DNA of 64,000 nt from Gorsachius magnificus (lineage: Eukaryota; Chordata; Aves; Pelecaniformes; Ardeidae). Shown here in pieces: positions 47,501-58,187 of the stretch. Each line of letters starts with the position of its first letter. Within the stretch, counting starts at the first letter, position 1. The stretch spans positions 87,068,765 to 87,132,764 of the forward strand of contig CM067081.1 in NCBI GenBank assembly GCA_034008185.1. Reading direction: 5' to 3'. Made by a program: the position numbers and the translations under genes. The notes beneath the pieces were generated by a model, which was not told the DNA's origin, searched no databases, and saw only the letters and a program-made list of their open reading frames with translations.

Positions 47501-50076
47501 GAAAGGAAAAAAAAATCTATCTGGGAGAGCAGTGTGGTACAGGAGATGTGTTTTTTAGCAGAACTTTCAGGATAAGTTCATACTTGTTTGTGTTTTTAGG
47601 GTAGAATATAGAACAGCAATCTACAGCACCAGAAAGCTCTAATGCTTTCTTACCCATATTGCAGTTGTGTTAAGAGTCTGAGTCAGAGGTTGTTGAAAAC
47701 TTGAAATTTAAGGCTACTGCATGTCCTGAAGAACTTTGGCATGTTAGAAATGATCTTGAGATTGAATAAAAGTAGTGGACTTTTATTGAATGTTTCCAGC
47801 TTCAGGAGAAGATTTTGAATGCTTCGTAGGTATATTGAGACCGACACAACTAAAGAGAAGGTACAGAATCTCTTTGCTTTCTCAGTACACCCAGGGGTTA
47901 CACCTGCACAGGCATAACTGTGTGTTATGTAAACTGCATTTCTTAAAATTACATCAGCAAGTCTGTATTGAACCGCTTCCCATTGACCACAAAATCCGCT
48001 AAGTTTCATCTAGCTCAGAAAGGATGCCTGCTTCTTTGACAAAGACATTTCTTGTCTGCGTGAGGCATCGCTTTTAGCCTCTTAATCTTTAGGTGACTCT
48101 AGGGAGGCAAAGTGATGTTCTGCGTCAATAACCCTTCACATTAAATATCTATCAAGAGTGGTTCCCTGTACCTGAGGTGTTTGTTCCTGCTGGAATTATG
48201 TTGACCTTTTCTGTCCTTTTAAAAGGGGGTTTGGGGGGACTCAGGTTTGGTGGATGTGTGATTAAGTCATGCTGTAAATGAAAGGGCTGTATTCCTGCAT
48301 GGGGTTTTTCAAGAGGCATGCTGTGCTACTCAGCAGTGCAAAGTGGAGGCACCACTGTGACCCACCACCTGTATTTGGGGAACATGATGGTAAACAGGGG
48401 CTGCTCAAAGAGCAGTAAGCTCAAGTGTGGAGTAGAAGGGTTTCTAGAGGACCAAGGAAATCCTTGATGATTCTGAAGTTCCTCCTATTGTTCTTGGACA
48501 TGCTTATGGTTCCCCTTGGGGACTGTAGAGACTAGACAGCAGGGGAAATAGAGGAGGTCAGTCACCAAGGTACTTTGGGAAGCATTACACCGGGACAGTA
48601 TATGCAAAGCCCGTATGTCTGAAGGAGTTTCTGAAGGCCTTCTGCAGTTCTAGGAAGAAGCCAGATGCTTTCGTGCATCTGCACAAAAGCTACCATTCTA
48701 TACCTTCATTTCTTAAAGGTAGCTGCATTCTAGTTAGCTTCCATTTTAAGAGAACTTGCCTCCACAGATTTATTCTGTTCTTTTCATAGGACAGCTTATG
48801 TGAATGACGCCTTCTTCTGACCTCCCTACCCTGACACCAACACTTTTCTTGTTATCTCTCTTTCTGTCTTGAAAGAGTATTGGTTTTCAATTCTCTGCCT
48901 GTAAAAACTGGATTTGTTCTATTTTTGTCTACAGGGTCCAACGAAGAAGTGCTGTGTTAGTACTACCACAACAAATGCAGATTATTATTAGTTATAGGAA
49001 CATCTTGTTGTTATTCATATTTATTAAATGCTACAAGAATAAAATAAAGGAAAAAAAATTGGTTTAATACATTAAAAAACAGTGTAAGGTAATATTTGTT
49101 CATTTTTCTTACAACTCTTTTGATGCTATCCACATTCATGGAAAGATACTGGTTTGGATCCATTAGATCATTAGCAAAATTCCTAGTTAATTGAGGTGAT
49201 TCAATATTTCACTCATTGCTCATCCCAAACAATCAAAATAAGAAATGTAGCAGAAGTGGGAGAAACAGGATTAAAATACGTACATGTTTTCCTTTAAGTA
49301 AGTTTGTAATCAAATGTAAGGATTTACTCATGAGTGGTTGGATTGGAATATCAATGAAAGGAGCACTTTTGCTTTAGCTCCTTTAATGGGCATTGATGCT
49401 TGTCAACTGAAATTCCATCATGGGGAATTTGTTGTTACAAAAGAAGCCTATCCAAGTAGAACATCTGCAATGGGATATTTTCCAATAACTAGTAATAGAT
49501 AGTATAATGTCAGATGTTCAGGAATGTGCAAAGTTATTAAAATGATAGAAGGAAAACATTGAAGGGAACGATATACCATCCATGGATGAGAGATAAAACC
49601 AGAACACCCTTTAACTCGATGTATTTCTTATACATTCCAGTGATGAGAATACTTTCATTTAACAGTCAGATGACCTATGATGTTTTACATCTTTAATTTA
49701 TTACTTAGACATTCCTCAGTGCCTTGTTACTTACTTAATTTTAAATAATTACACAAGCCACACTAATGAAGAGTTAAGTAAATTGATTACATGTAGAAAG
49801 ATTTCATTTTATTGGATGCAAAATGATTGACAAGCAATATAGTGATGAACTGGTTGGCTGTGAGCTTCATGGTCCTAGTCTTATGGCCCCTAAAACAGTT
49901 GAAGACCACCTTTTGTGGCAAAAAGATGAGTTCTACTTCTGTGTCTGAGTCTGCTATATCATCTGGGATTTAGATGCCATTTCTCCCACATTTTTGGCAC
50001 GGGATGGTTTTCCAGTGATTTGCATGAATGTGAAGTTATTTGGAAACTTTAATCTTGAGGTTTTTTTCTTAAACAG
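44521..50076. other. Unique non-coding sequence
   Basis: No gene recognised. A CpG-retaining patch lies at about 44780-45065 and a 12-base tandem pair (TGCTGGGTTGTT/TGCTGGGTTGTG) at 46471-46494. Poly-T at 45250-45263. Frames of 103 and 108 codons (44598-44909 and 47683-48009, both minus) lack motifs. Confidence 0.5.
44780..45065. other. CpG-retaining patch
   Basis: More than a dozen CpGs in under 300 bases (CTCACGGCAGCACACGGGCT, CACCGCGGAAATG, GGTACGTGGCACGGGGGACG) in a CpG-poor setting. No promoter core elements were seen. Confidence 0.4.
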
Positions 50077-50388
50077 GTGAATGAAAAGCATTTTTTCTTT
50101 CTTTGGAGGCTGGTGCAAATATCTTGTGTAATTCCAGTCAGTGTAGCTTTCTTACTAAGCATCGAAGTATTCTTTTGCAGACACTTGGTGCATTGGTTCT
50201 TCTGGAACTATAGCTTAGGTGCCATCCAATGTATCTATTCAGGAAAAGAGTTCATACCATTTTACACTCATGCAAGTCCACAAAATCCATCTGTACACTA
50301 TCCAGAGAAGACTGTTTCAGATGAAGAAGAATATGAAGACTTTCTGAGTCAGACTTCGGGAAGCATGCAAGGCACATATAAAGAATAG
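50077..50388 (+). CDS. Candidate terminal coding exon, unknown membrane protein
   Basis: I do not recognise this protein. A strong acceptor-like sequence, TTTTTTTCTTAAACAG, ends at 50076 and opens directly into a 103-codon frame closed by TAG at 50388. A second acceptor-like TTCTTTTGCAG lies inside at 50170-50180 in the same frame. The first half of the peptide is hydrophobic and aromatic, with a likely membrane segment (VQISCVIPVSVAFLLSIEVF, residues about 13-32). The second half is polar and acidic (VSDEEEYEDFLSQTSGSMQG), resembling a cytoplasmic tail. This switch from membrane-like to acidic tail is what suggests a real last exon. Against it, no AATAAA follows within several hundred bases, no upstream exon was identified, and the hydrophobic half could simply be T-rich intron read through. 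Confidence 0.25.
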   Translation: MNEKHFFFLWRLVQISCVIPVSVAFLLSIEVFFCRHLVHWFFWNYSLGAIQCIYSGKEFIPFYTHASPQNPSVHYPEKTVSDEEEYEDFLSQTSGSMQGTYKE

Positions 50389-52155
50389 CTTCAGTGGCAA
50401 TACATATACATTCATTTAACTATTTGATTATGGTGACACCTAAAAAGTTACATATATGCACACACACACACACACAAAACGTAGTTCTATTATATTTGTA
50501 TTGCATACTTCCATGAAAAGAAATAATTTGTGTGTGTTTATTCATTCCTAGGGCTGTGGCCTTGAATCTTTGTTGTTCATCAGCCTTTCTCCATACAAAA
50601 CCACCACAAACAAGGGTGCTGAGACAACACCACTAACTTACCTTATTAACTTTCAACTGTGTTGCAAAGCACTATGAAGTTTGAGACCTTGTGATGCTGG
50701 GTGAGGTGCAGGCACATAAAAAATAACAGTCTGGCATTTTAATTAGCAGAAGCTATGAGTGGTGAGGATGACAAGAAAAGGATGAAAGATCAACGTGTGT
50801 AAAGGATGCTGTGGTGAGCAACTGAGTGGTTCTAAATTGTTTCATGGGCTGTGGGAAGTTTTTCAGTTGACTGCTCTCTGATTGATACTAGTAAGTATTA
50901 CAGCAAGACAACCCGAAGAAGCAATCCAGGAACAAATTGAAGAAAGAAGCGCTGATAGGTAGAGGACAACTATTCACAATTTTTTATTATGCTAATGTTT
51001 CCTTGAAAAATGATTGCACTAAATAAGCTATTGGTTGAAAAATAATGACAGATAGCAATGAATGCTCAGACTGAGTACACATGGGATGTAAACAGCCCTT
51101 AGCAGATTTGTGTGTCAGGTCTTCAGACCTTCTATGTGACCTGGCAGGACAGATGCCTAAGAAATAGTTGCTGCCCATGGTAAGGTAGTTGGGGAGCATC
51201 AACCAATATGGAAAAATCTCTTCCTGGTTAAGCAATTTATAGACAAATCCTTCTTTCAAGCTGAGGACTTCACAGTGCAGGCAATAACAGATGTTCTTGA
51301 TCTGTAGATTTGACAGTCAACATCACAAGACTACAGATCACTTCCACACCGATCCATCTGTTGAGATAAGAACTTGTGCTTCCAGTGGTGCACTGCCTCT
51401 GCCATAAGTGACTTAGGGAAATTTCAAACTTCATTTTGAGCCAAACTCAAATCAGAGGGTGGATCAGACGTCCCTGGAAGACTGAAAAGAAGAAAAAGAT
51501 CCTGTGCTTAACTTTCTTGTGTAATTTTAAGATTGCTTATGTGCTGCCAAAGACTGTAGACATCAATATGTATTTTTTATCTTAAAGGATGATGTGATTC
51601 TTGTATCCAGTCCTGGAAGCAAGAAGAGGCCAACAGATGTATGAGAAATGTGTGAACGAGGGACCTTTGTGCTAAGTAATCTACTGAATGGATAGGACTG
51701 ACAATGAGGCAGCAGAAGTTGCCTTAAAAATGCTGGCAATTCCTAGGGAAGGAGTCTTGATCCTCACTTACAGGATGAACGCAGGCGTCCTGGCTTGTCC
51801 ATTGAGAGCTTTCTGGAACAGATCCAACCTGGAAGGAAGATGATTAGCATGAAGAAAATATTCTTCCAGGCTGATCCAAACTCAAACAGGACTGTCATTT
51901 TGACCTTTCTCACAGACAGGAATTATTATAAATAGAAGGATGGCCCAAATTACAATAAGGACAATTCTATTTTCATTTATTTTATATTAGACTTGAAAAG
52001 TCTTCAATTCATGCCTGAGTTTACATGTATGGTGAAATACTGTTTCAACCACTCAAAAATAGTATGTAGGATGTTAAGGATGAATTATTTATGGCCTTTC
52101 TTTTGGTCTGTTCCAAGTACTTAGGTTATCATTCCTCTGTGCTTGACACAGTTCA
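50389..52155. other. Unique non-coding sequence
   Basis: Nothing recognised apart from the CA microsatellite at 50459-50476. Confidence 0.5.
50459..50476. repeat. Microsatellite (CA)n
   Basis: Nine uninterrupted CA units. Confidence 0.9.
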
Positions 52156-52180
52156 TGGAAGTAGCTGATAGCTACTTCCA
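52156..52180. other. Perfect short inverted repeat (hairpin)
   Basis: TGGAAGTAGCT, loop GAT, AGCTACTTCCA: 11 perfectly paired bases on each side of a 3-base loop. The stem is too short for a typical microRNA precursor unless the flanks pair further, and they do not obviously do so. It may be a protein-binding palindrome or chance. Confidence 0.85.
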
Positions 52181-52225
52181 AACATAAATGTTATCCCATG
52201 TTCTAACACATACATATATATTATA

Positions 52226-52258
52226 CTGGTAAAACTCCCATTGACTTCTATGGGAGCA
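52226..52258. repeat. Ancient amniote repeat motif
   Basis: AAAACTCCCATTGACTTCTA TGGGAG matches a word very common in reptile and bird genomes ('aaaactcccattgacttcaatgggag'), part of an old interspersed repeat that I cannot name. It forms an imperfect CTCCCAT/ATGGGAG stem. Confidence 0.45.
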
Positions 52259-53347
52259 ACAAAATTCTGTGTTTTGAGGAAATCTCAGCTTCAGAAGCAT
52301 ATTCATGCAGATTAAAATCTTAAACTCCCAATGACTCATTAAATGTAAAATCAAACCTTCTCAGAGGCTTTTGAGTTTTTAAGACTCATAGCATGTGCAC
52401 ATATGCGTATGGGGGTGAGCCAAATGCTCTAGCTTTTGAATATTTAGAACAATCTTACTCTTGAACTATGGAAAATTTTGACATTTAATTTTCATCTTAT
52501 TTAAGAAATAAAACATAAAGAGGGAAAAGTAAATAGAAACAGAAAGGGAGTATTAATGTGTCATGCTGTGTGAAGTGCGTGTATGTGCCCAGAATTTTGT
52601 GCTGAAAGCATTTGACAAAACCACTGTGGAAATTTCTGTCAGTGACTTTATGCTCTTCCAGCCTCTTGGAGCCACACAAAGAGCACTGTCACTTAGCAGA
52701 AATGTCATGCTTGGTATTCACCAAATACTATTTTACTGTCAACTATAGCTCAGCTTGGTTTATTTATTTTTTCTGAAGAAGCCTGGAAAAACTTTCTGTT
52801 GGGAATGAATGAATATGGGAAAGTTTTAGTATTTTTCAATTCAGCCATTTTGGAGTTATGTGGAAATTTATACGGTGTACTGGTATCTTAGTGTGATGTG
52901 GATTGGGACAGTTGCTGACCTCTGCCAGCAATTCACAGCTGAAACTTTATCTGCTTGTCACTCAGAGGACAAGTCAGCCAAGGTAAATCAAATTCATTCT
53001 ATTCATCCACAAGCATCCTCCTTGGAAATGAGTGTTTCCTCCTGCTCGAGACACATTTTAACCTTGTCTGTATTTTTTGATTCCTTTTCTAAGTTTTTAG
53101 AGGTGTATTCCCAGATCCGTGTGCTACATATCACTTACTTTCTTAGCCCTAGAACCGGCAAATAAAATACAAGCTGAGTCATCATTTTCCAGGGCCTTAA
53201 ACTGCTGAAAAAAGTGCCTGACCCTTGATTTTTGGTCTTTTATTTTCAAAAGATTGTGTGGATATTTGAAGGAAAACAGACTGCCTTCTATCTGATTTAC
53301 TACTTTCTTCCAATATAATGAAGGAATATGTTTCCAGCATCACCTAG
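52259..53347. other. Unique non-coding sequence
   Basis: No gene assigned. A 54-base open segment, 52929-52982, lies between CTCTGCCAG and AAG|GTAAAT, an exon-like arrangement without other support. Confidence 0.5.
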
Positions 53348-53608
53348 CTGCTGAGAAGTCCTGAGAAGTCTTCCTACTGGGAATCCCACTGGGTGTCTTT
53401 GCTCCCCGGTGACAACCACCGTCAGCACACGGCTGAGCAAATCCAGGTGCTGCTGAACAACCTAGGGCTCATGATGTTGAACAAGATGTGTCTGGTTGGT
53501 ATATTAGAGCAGCTCATAGATGCATGGTTCACACATGGCCACCTGAAGTTGCAGCTGACAAAGATTGTCCATGAGGTTCCTTTGCTCTTTGTGCTTGCAG
53601 ATGCCTGA
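53348..53608 (+). CDS. Exon-like open frame, unknown
   Basis: I do not recognise this protein. From an in-frame TAG at 53345 to a TGA at 53606-53608 the frame is open for 86 codons. Its peptide is leucine-rich and helical in character (HTAEQIQVLLNNLGLMMLN, GILEQLIDAWFTHGHLKLQL), with codon choices unlike the surrounding AT-rich DNA. The flanking right side is T-rich and clearly non-coding. It may be a diverged exon, a decayed retrocopy of a cellular gene, or chance. No ATG start or splice acceptor is compelling, although a CTTTGTGCTTGCAG acceptor-like string occurs near its 3' end. Confidence 0.18.
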   Translation: MLRSPEKSSYWESHWVSLLPGDNHRQHTAEQIQVLLNNLGLMMLNKMCLVGILEQLIDAWFTHGHLKLQLTKIVHEVPLLFVLADA

Positions 53609-54059
53609 TTCCTCCAAATGCAAATGGTCCTGTTTTTTCTCACGAAAAAATTTTTGTCATTTCTCCCCTTGTTGCTCTTCTTCTTTTCTCTCACTTCTTT
53701 CCACTTCTTCCTTCTGAAACCTGTGGGTTTTATACTCTTTTCAAGCTTTTTTTCTTCTTTTTCTTATTTATTCATTCTGGAAAATATATGCTTAGGTTCT
53801 CAGTTTTTTGTTCTTCTCTCCCTCCATATCATAGTGCCCCTTTCTGAATAAAAAATATCACTGTTTATTTTCTGTCTCCCTTTTCCCTCATAGGCACACA
53901 TTTCCCTAGGTACCTATCGCTTCTTTCCAGGATTTCATGCCCACAGAACCAGCTTAATGTTCAGGTCCAGAACAGAGAGCATTTAGTGACCTTGCATGTT
54001 GCTGGGCAAAGCCAGACCACAGATGCTGTTGTAAGATGTCAGCAAAAGCAACTGAATGT
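53609..54059. other. T-rich non-coding sequence
   Basis: 53630-53780 is strongly pyrimidine-biased; nothing else recognised. Confidence 0.55.
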
Positions 54060-54136
54060 CATAACTTGTTTAGTCACCTCAGGCAAGTCATCTCTCTTCT
54101 TTGTTTCATCTCTAAAATAGCTCTAACAATACTTAA
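54060..54136 (-). repeat. MIR-like ancient SINE relic
   Basis: TTTAGTCACCTCAGGCAAGT CATCTCTCTTCTTTGTTTCA TCTCTAAAATAG matches, in order, the reverse complement of the MIR segment 'gtgaccttgggcaagtcacttaacctctctgtgcctcagtttcctcatctgtaaaatgg'. Old and diverged but clear. Confidence 0.65.
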
Positions 54137-54183
54137 TGACTTTATGATTTATGGATGGAAAACTCTATGCACAATCTGGTGGT

Positions 54184-54222
54184 TTATTATCATCATTATT
54201 GTTGTTATTATTATTATTTATG
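54184..54222. repeat. Trinucleotide-type (ATT)n repeat
   Basis: Imperfect ATT/ATC/GTT array just downstream of the MIR-like relic, where MIR elements often carry 'ataataat'. Confidence 0.8.
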
Positions 54223-56200
54223 CAGCCTAATTTGACCCTTTAGCTCCTTCCAGTTAAATTGAATTGGGTATCTCAAGATCCTAAAAGTACGTACAAGGTT
54301 ATAAATAAATAGCATTTTGTTGTTATGAGGCCTATCTTTCATAGTACAAGTCTAAAGGGTTAAAGGAAGGACCACCTTTCTGAGACGTTGCTTTTAAGAT
54401 GCATACTTAATATTCAGAGGTCAGCTATGAAACCTGTTTGTTGGTCAGACCAGCTTTTATTCTGAGAATACTTTCTCTAAGTAGTTAGGAAACAATGAAA
54501 CACCTACAGGATATTTGGAATAATAATGCCAACTGAATGCTTTCTGGCGTAGTGGTAGGTTGTTTCTCTTTCTAATCCGATGGGATAGAGAGGTGTACCC
54601 AAGAGGAGTGACCTAGATACAGACTCCAACTGACAAACATTTTTTAAGAGAAAGGAGATCCTGTTCCATGTCAGTGATGGGCATTGAACTGCACCGAAGA
54701 ACTGAGGGTGTAATTTGTACAGAAAGAGTTGATGCACTAAGCAGTGGTTTCAACGTATTGGGGATTTGGTATTTTCTTTTAACAAATTTGTATGGCAAAC
54801 CCACTAAAAGCAGGCCAGTTATTGCTTAATGGGTTCCTTCTGCTTTTCTTTCATTTGATTTATCCTTGCTTTCCCAAACAGCACCATTTGTACTCTTGAT
54901 TCTTGACTGGCTATTTTGGAACATAGGGTGAGGTCCAAAAAAAAGCATCTCTGAACAATTGAGGTGGAATTTAGATGCCTACATCAAGGCCATAATTCAC
55001 AAACAAATGGGCTAAACCACTTAGGCTTCAGCAAACTTTTAGCTGCAGAAGAACCTGCAGTTCTGCTACTGCAGGCACACCTCATCTGCTGACTTACATG
55101 TGAGTCTCAGGTGGGACTTGCAAACTGGAAGTATCCCCTAAGCCCTCTGAGTGGCCTAACCTGTGATGTGAGCCCCCCATGAACCATTCAAAGCTATCAC
55201 AACAAGCACTGACCACTCTGAACTCATGTCCTAGGGATAAAGTCTGGCTGCCTGCTAGTGTCAGAGCATGAACAGCCAGGGAGTGGGAGGTGTGGATTCT
55301 GGTCCCTGCTGCTTGGGGTACACTCAGCTAATGAGTTAGACCCCCGCTTGGTCTCCTGGTTTAATGAATCTTGCATTCCTGAATGCACACCTTCAAAGAA
55401 GCTTTTAAAGGTGTTTTTTGTCTGGATTTATTCTGAGGGAGCTGTGGATTTGAACGGCCTTAAACTGAAGGCTGATTTGACCTATGTTTCACATATACCA
55501 GATGAGTGGTTCAAACAGTAGGTTGCTACCCATAAGGAAGGGAGTGACCATCACTTTTGGAATTCTCCTGAAATGGACGTCTCAAGTACCTCAGCTCACA
55601 CTGTTATTTTCAGCTCAGCGCCTGAGTCTCACAGAAGTACATCATAAGGCTGCACACATGCATCCTCAACCAGGAGATGGACAGATTTTCCTAGAACTCC
55701 ATCTGTTTGGATTTTTGTCTGAATCCTGGTTCGATTTTAATTTTTAGGTATCTCCCCACTCACTATGTGACATGCTTAGGGGTCTAATTTGTTTTTTCAG
55801 GATACATGCCTCCTGGATTTGACATCCTGAAAGAGTGAAGATACTGCACATCGTCCTGACTAAATACCTCTTTTATATTTGGTTCTTTAATCTCAACAAC
55901 TGAGAATATATCTTTAAAGCAGTTTGTTACAAACCTCTTAAAATCTACATCCCACATAGTTCATTAGATGCTGAGCGATGAACACATCACACATTTATCC
56001 AAAATGGCCTGTCTAATTAGCAGCTGTAAAAGATAACAAATGGAAAGAACCGTCTGATCTCCTCCAGCCATCTAATCGTATGACAGTGTGTGCCTGTAGT
56101 CTCGTGCCTTGTTAGTTCTGTTCAAAACAATTTCTTCAGTGGTCAGTGAAGTCAGCAGGAATGATGGCAGCTCAGCATCTTGAAAGATCACGCTGCTTCT
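54223..56200. other. Unique sequence with old-repeat hints
   Basis: No gene recognised. 54950-54990 (TGGAATTTAGATGCCTACAT) and 55270-55312 (GGAGTGGGAGGTGTGGATTC, TGGTCCCTGC) resemble fragments of old amniote repeats, the latter MIR-like on the minus strand. A 7-base inverted repeat CCTGCAG/CTGCAGG is at 55054-55075. Confidence 0.4.
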
Positions 56201-56660
56201 TTAGGTGCCTAGATGTGGCACGTACCCATGTTTGACCCAAATTCTACAATGAAAGCCCTGTTAGCCACTCCTCTTAACCCCCTGCATATACCATTAGAAA
56301 TAAGGCAGAGCTTATCAGCGCTCACAAAGCTCCCCTTGCTTGTGGCTTTGGGCAGTCCTCCACCTGCCTTTATGAATGATAATGCAATAACACAACCATT
56401 AACATTTATCGTACAAACGACAAATCCAATTACAAAGGAGACAGTGAAAACCACATGCCATGGGAATGATCCACATGAAAAGACCATGTATAATGTATTG
56501 CTTAAAGAAACTGTGGGATGAAATTAACAGACCCAGGTGTATATTTTTGAAGAACCTTCCAGGTCACACTTGGCTGAACGTAAATGGGCAGAACACACTG
56601 CTATTCAACAGGCAAATATACACACTAAGTTTCATTGGAAGATTTAAATACATTTGCCAA
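56201..56660. promoter_or_regulatory. Candidate conserved non-coding element
   Basis: Both strands are open for 270-310 bases at the same place (plus 56213-56521, minus 56209-56487). That is uncommon in AT-rich avian DNA and typical of either constrained sequence or coding DNA. The plus peptide has no recognisable domain. The DNA has compact AT-rich words (AATGATAATGCAATAACACA, CAAATCCAATTACAAAGG). I favour a conserved non-coding element; a coding exon is the alternative. Confidence 0.28.
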
Positions 56661-57760
56661 CCAGTGTAAAACACCTTTTGCTCTTTAAATGCCAATAATG
56701 AGAAAGGATTAACTGTTGGCCTTTTGTGGGTTTTCCCCCACAACTTTGATTAACTCAGAAGATCTTTGTTTAGCTCAGAACGTTTTCTTCCCTACAGAAA
56801 CATTCACTCCAGCTCTTCTAAGTTTATCTGTTTTGTTTGTCAGATAATCTTTGGAAATATTTTATCCATGCTATCTTAAAGAAATTAATTGTGACTAGTA
56901 CAGATGGTTTGTATTCTGGAAATGGTAAGCACACAAATTTCTTAAGATTAGAGATGGAAGAGGTAGACTTTAATCCATGGTTAAAAAGGGGAAAAAAAAT
57001 CTGTTCATTTTACTTCTTCCATTGCTCAGACATTGAGGTGGTGTTCATTTTAGTCAACCTCAGCTGTTTAAAAGGCAGATGTCTAGTCTAGATTGCCCCC
57101 ACAGCCAGTAGAAGCAAAAGCGAAAAATGGCTCCAATAGACGATATACGTCACCTGTCTTAAACACTGGCCTTGCCCTTTGTAAGTGCCCATAACTTCCC
57201 ACTAAAAACCAAAGAGATGTCAAATTTTAGATTGTTAAAATTCAGTAAAATAATGTTATCACAAAGTTTTAATCCTGTACTGATCCCAGAGTCTTTTTGA
57301 GGCTCGTGGTAGTCTCAAAGATTTAGATTTTAGTGCCTTAATTAATTAGCACATACAAATCAGTATTTCTATGTGCTAGAAATAAACAAGGAGCTATCAA
57401 TGGATCGAGATAATACATTTTATTCTTCCCATACATTTGCCAAATGCTTTGTGTCATTCTATATTTCAATGATCAGTAAAAATTAATTTTAAAAATTCTT
57501 TTCTCAGAAATCGTGGCTTTTTCCTTTGCCCATTGACTGCCACTTTAGATCAAGATTATTAAATCTATACAAGGCAGATATTGAAACTTCTACATATTAG
57601 TCTATGACTATTTTTGTTTTCCATGGCAGTATAAGGATAGGCAGCATATTTATAATCTCGGAAGTAAGCTCTAGCACAGTAGTTTGCTCGCTCTCTGTTC
57701 AGCAGTGTTTATTTTAAACCCATGGTTAAGTTCAGTTGAACACATTTATTGGGAAGTTTG
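56661..57760. other. Unique non-coding sequence
   Basis: Nothing recognised. Confidence 0.5.
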
Positions 57761-57838
57761 TTAGCATCTGTCAGAAAGGCGTCACTGGGTCTAGCTGGAG
57801 TTTTGGTCTGACCCAGTACAACCATTCATATATTCTAA
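57761..57838 (+). mobile_element. Ancient CR1-superfamily LINE 3' terminus
   Basis: CATCTGTCAGAAAGGCGTCA CTGGGTCTAGCTGGAGTTTT GGTCTGACCCAGTACAACCA TTC follows the conserved 3' terminus of old reptile-type CR1 ('...ctgggctagatggacctttggtctgacccagtatggccattc'). It is only about 80 bases long, the same family end as the relic at 24121. Confidence 0.7.
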
Positions 57839-57976
57839 AGTAGTTTTCTACATCAGGACAATGAAATGTATTTTATAAAGACCATATGGACCCGTTATAA
57901 ATGCCCCACAATTCTTATTTAGTAAATACAAACAAAGCAGTTCACTGGCTGCTTTTCTTAGAAAAAAGCCCTTCTA

Positions 57977-58187
57977 TTAATTGCTTTGTAATTTTCTTTT
58001 TCTGTAGAAGTTTGCATTAAGTACTCTGTAAAACGTGTTGTTGAAGTCAGATGAAATGATGAATCCTGCGAATCTGGCGTACAAAATTTTCTGCCTCTGG
58101 ATCTCATCCATTTTTTCACATTTTTGGTAAATCTGTGAGCAATATTCTGCCATGAGATACTGCATGTGTTTTTCATGTAGGTAGCGA
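57977..58187 (-). CDS. Candidate terminal coding exon, unknown protein
   Basis: I do not recognise this protein. Reading the minus strand, a pyrimidine-rich acceptor (GCCCTCCTGTAATTGTTATC CAG) ends just before 58187, and the following frame is open for about 69 codons to a TAA at 57977. The peptide is amphipathic and helical with regular charged and aromatic residues (HMQYLMAEYCSQIYQKCEKM, then IQRQKILYARFAGF) and a basic C-terminus. It does not look like translated intron. The codons retain CpG (TACGCC, TTCGCA). A variant polyadenylation hexamer AATAAG occurs about 60 bases downstream. No neighbouring exon was found, so it may be the last exon of a gene lying to the right, a retrocopy fragment, or a conserved non-coding block. 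Of the exon-like frames here I find this one the most persuasive. Confidence 0.32.

Noticed and set aside
50451..50476. Possible CRISPR-like or satellite array
   Set aside because: Only a CA microsatellite; no direct repeats with spacers anywhere in the window.
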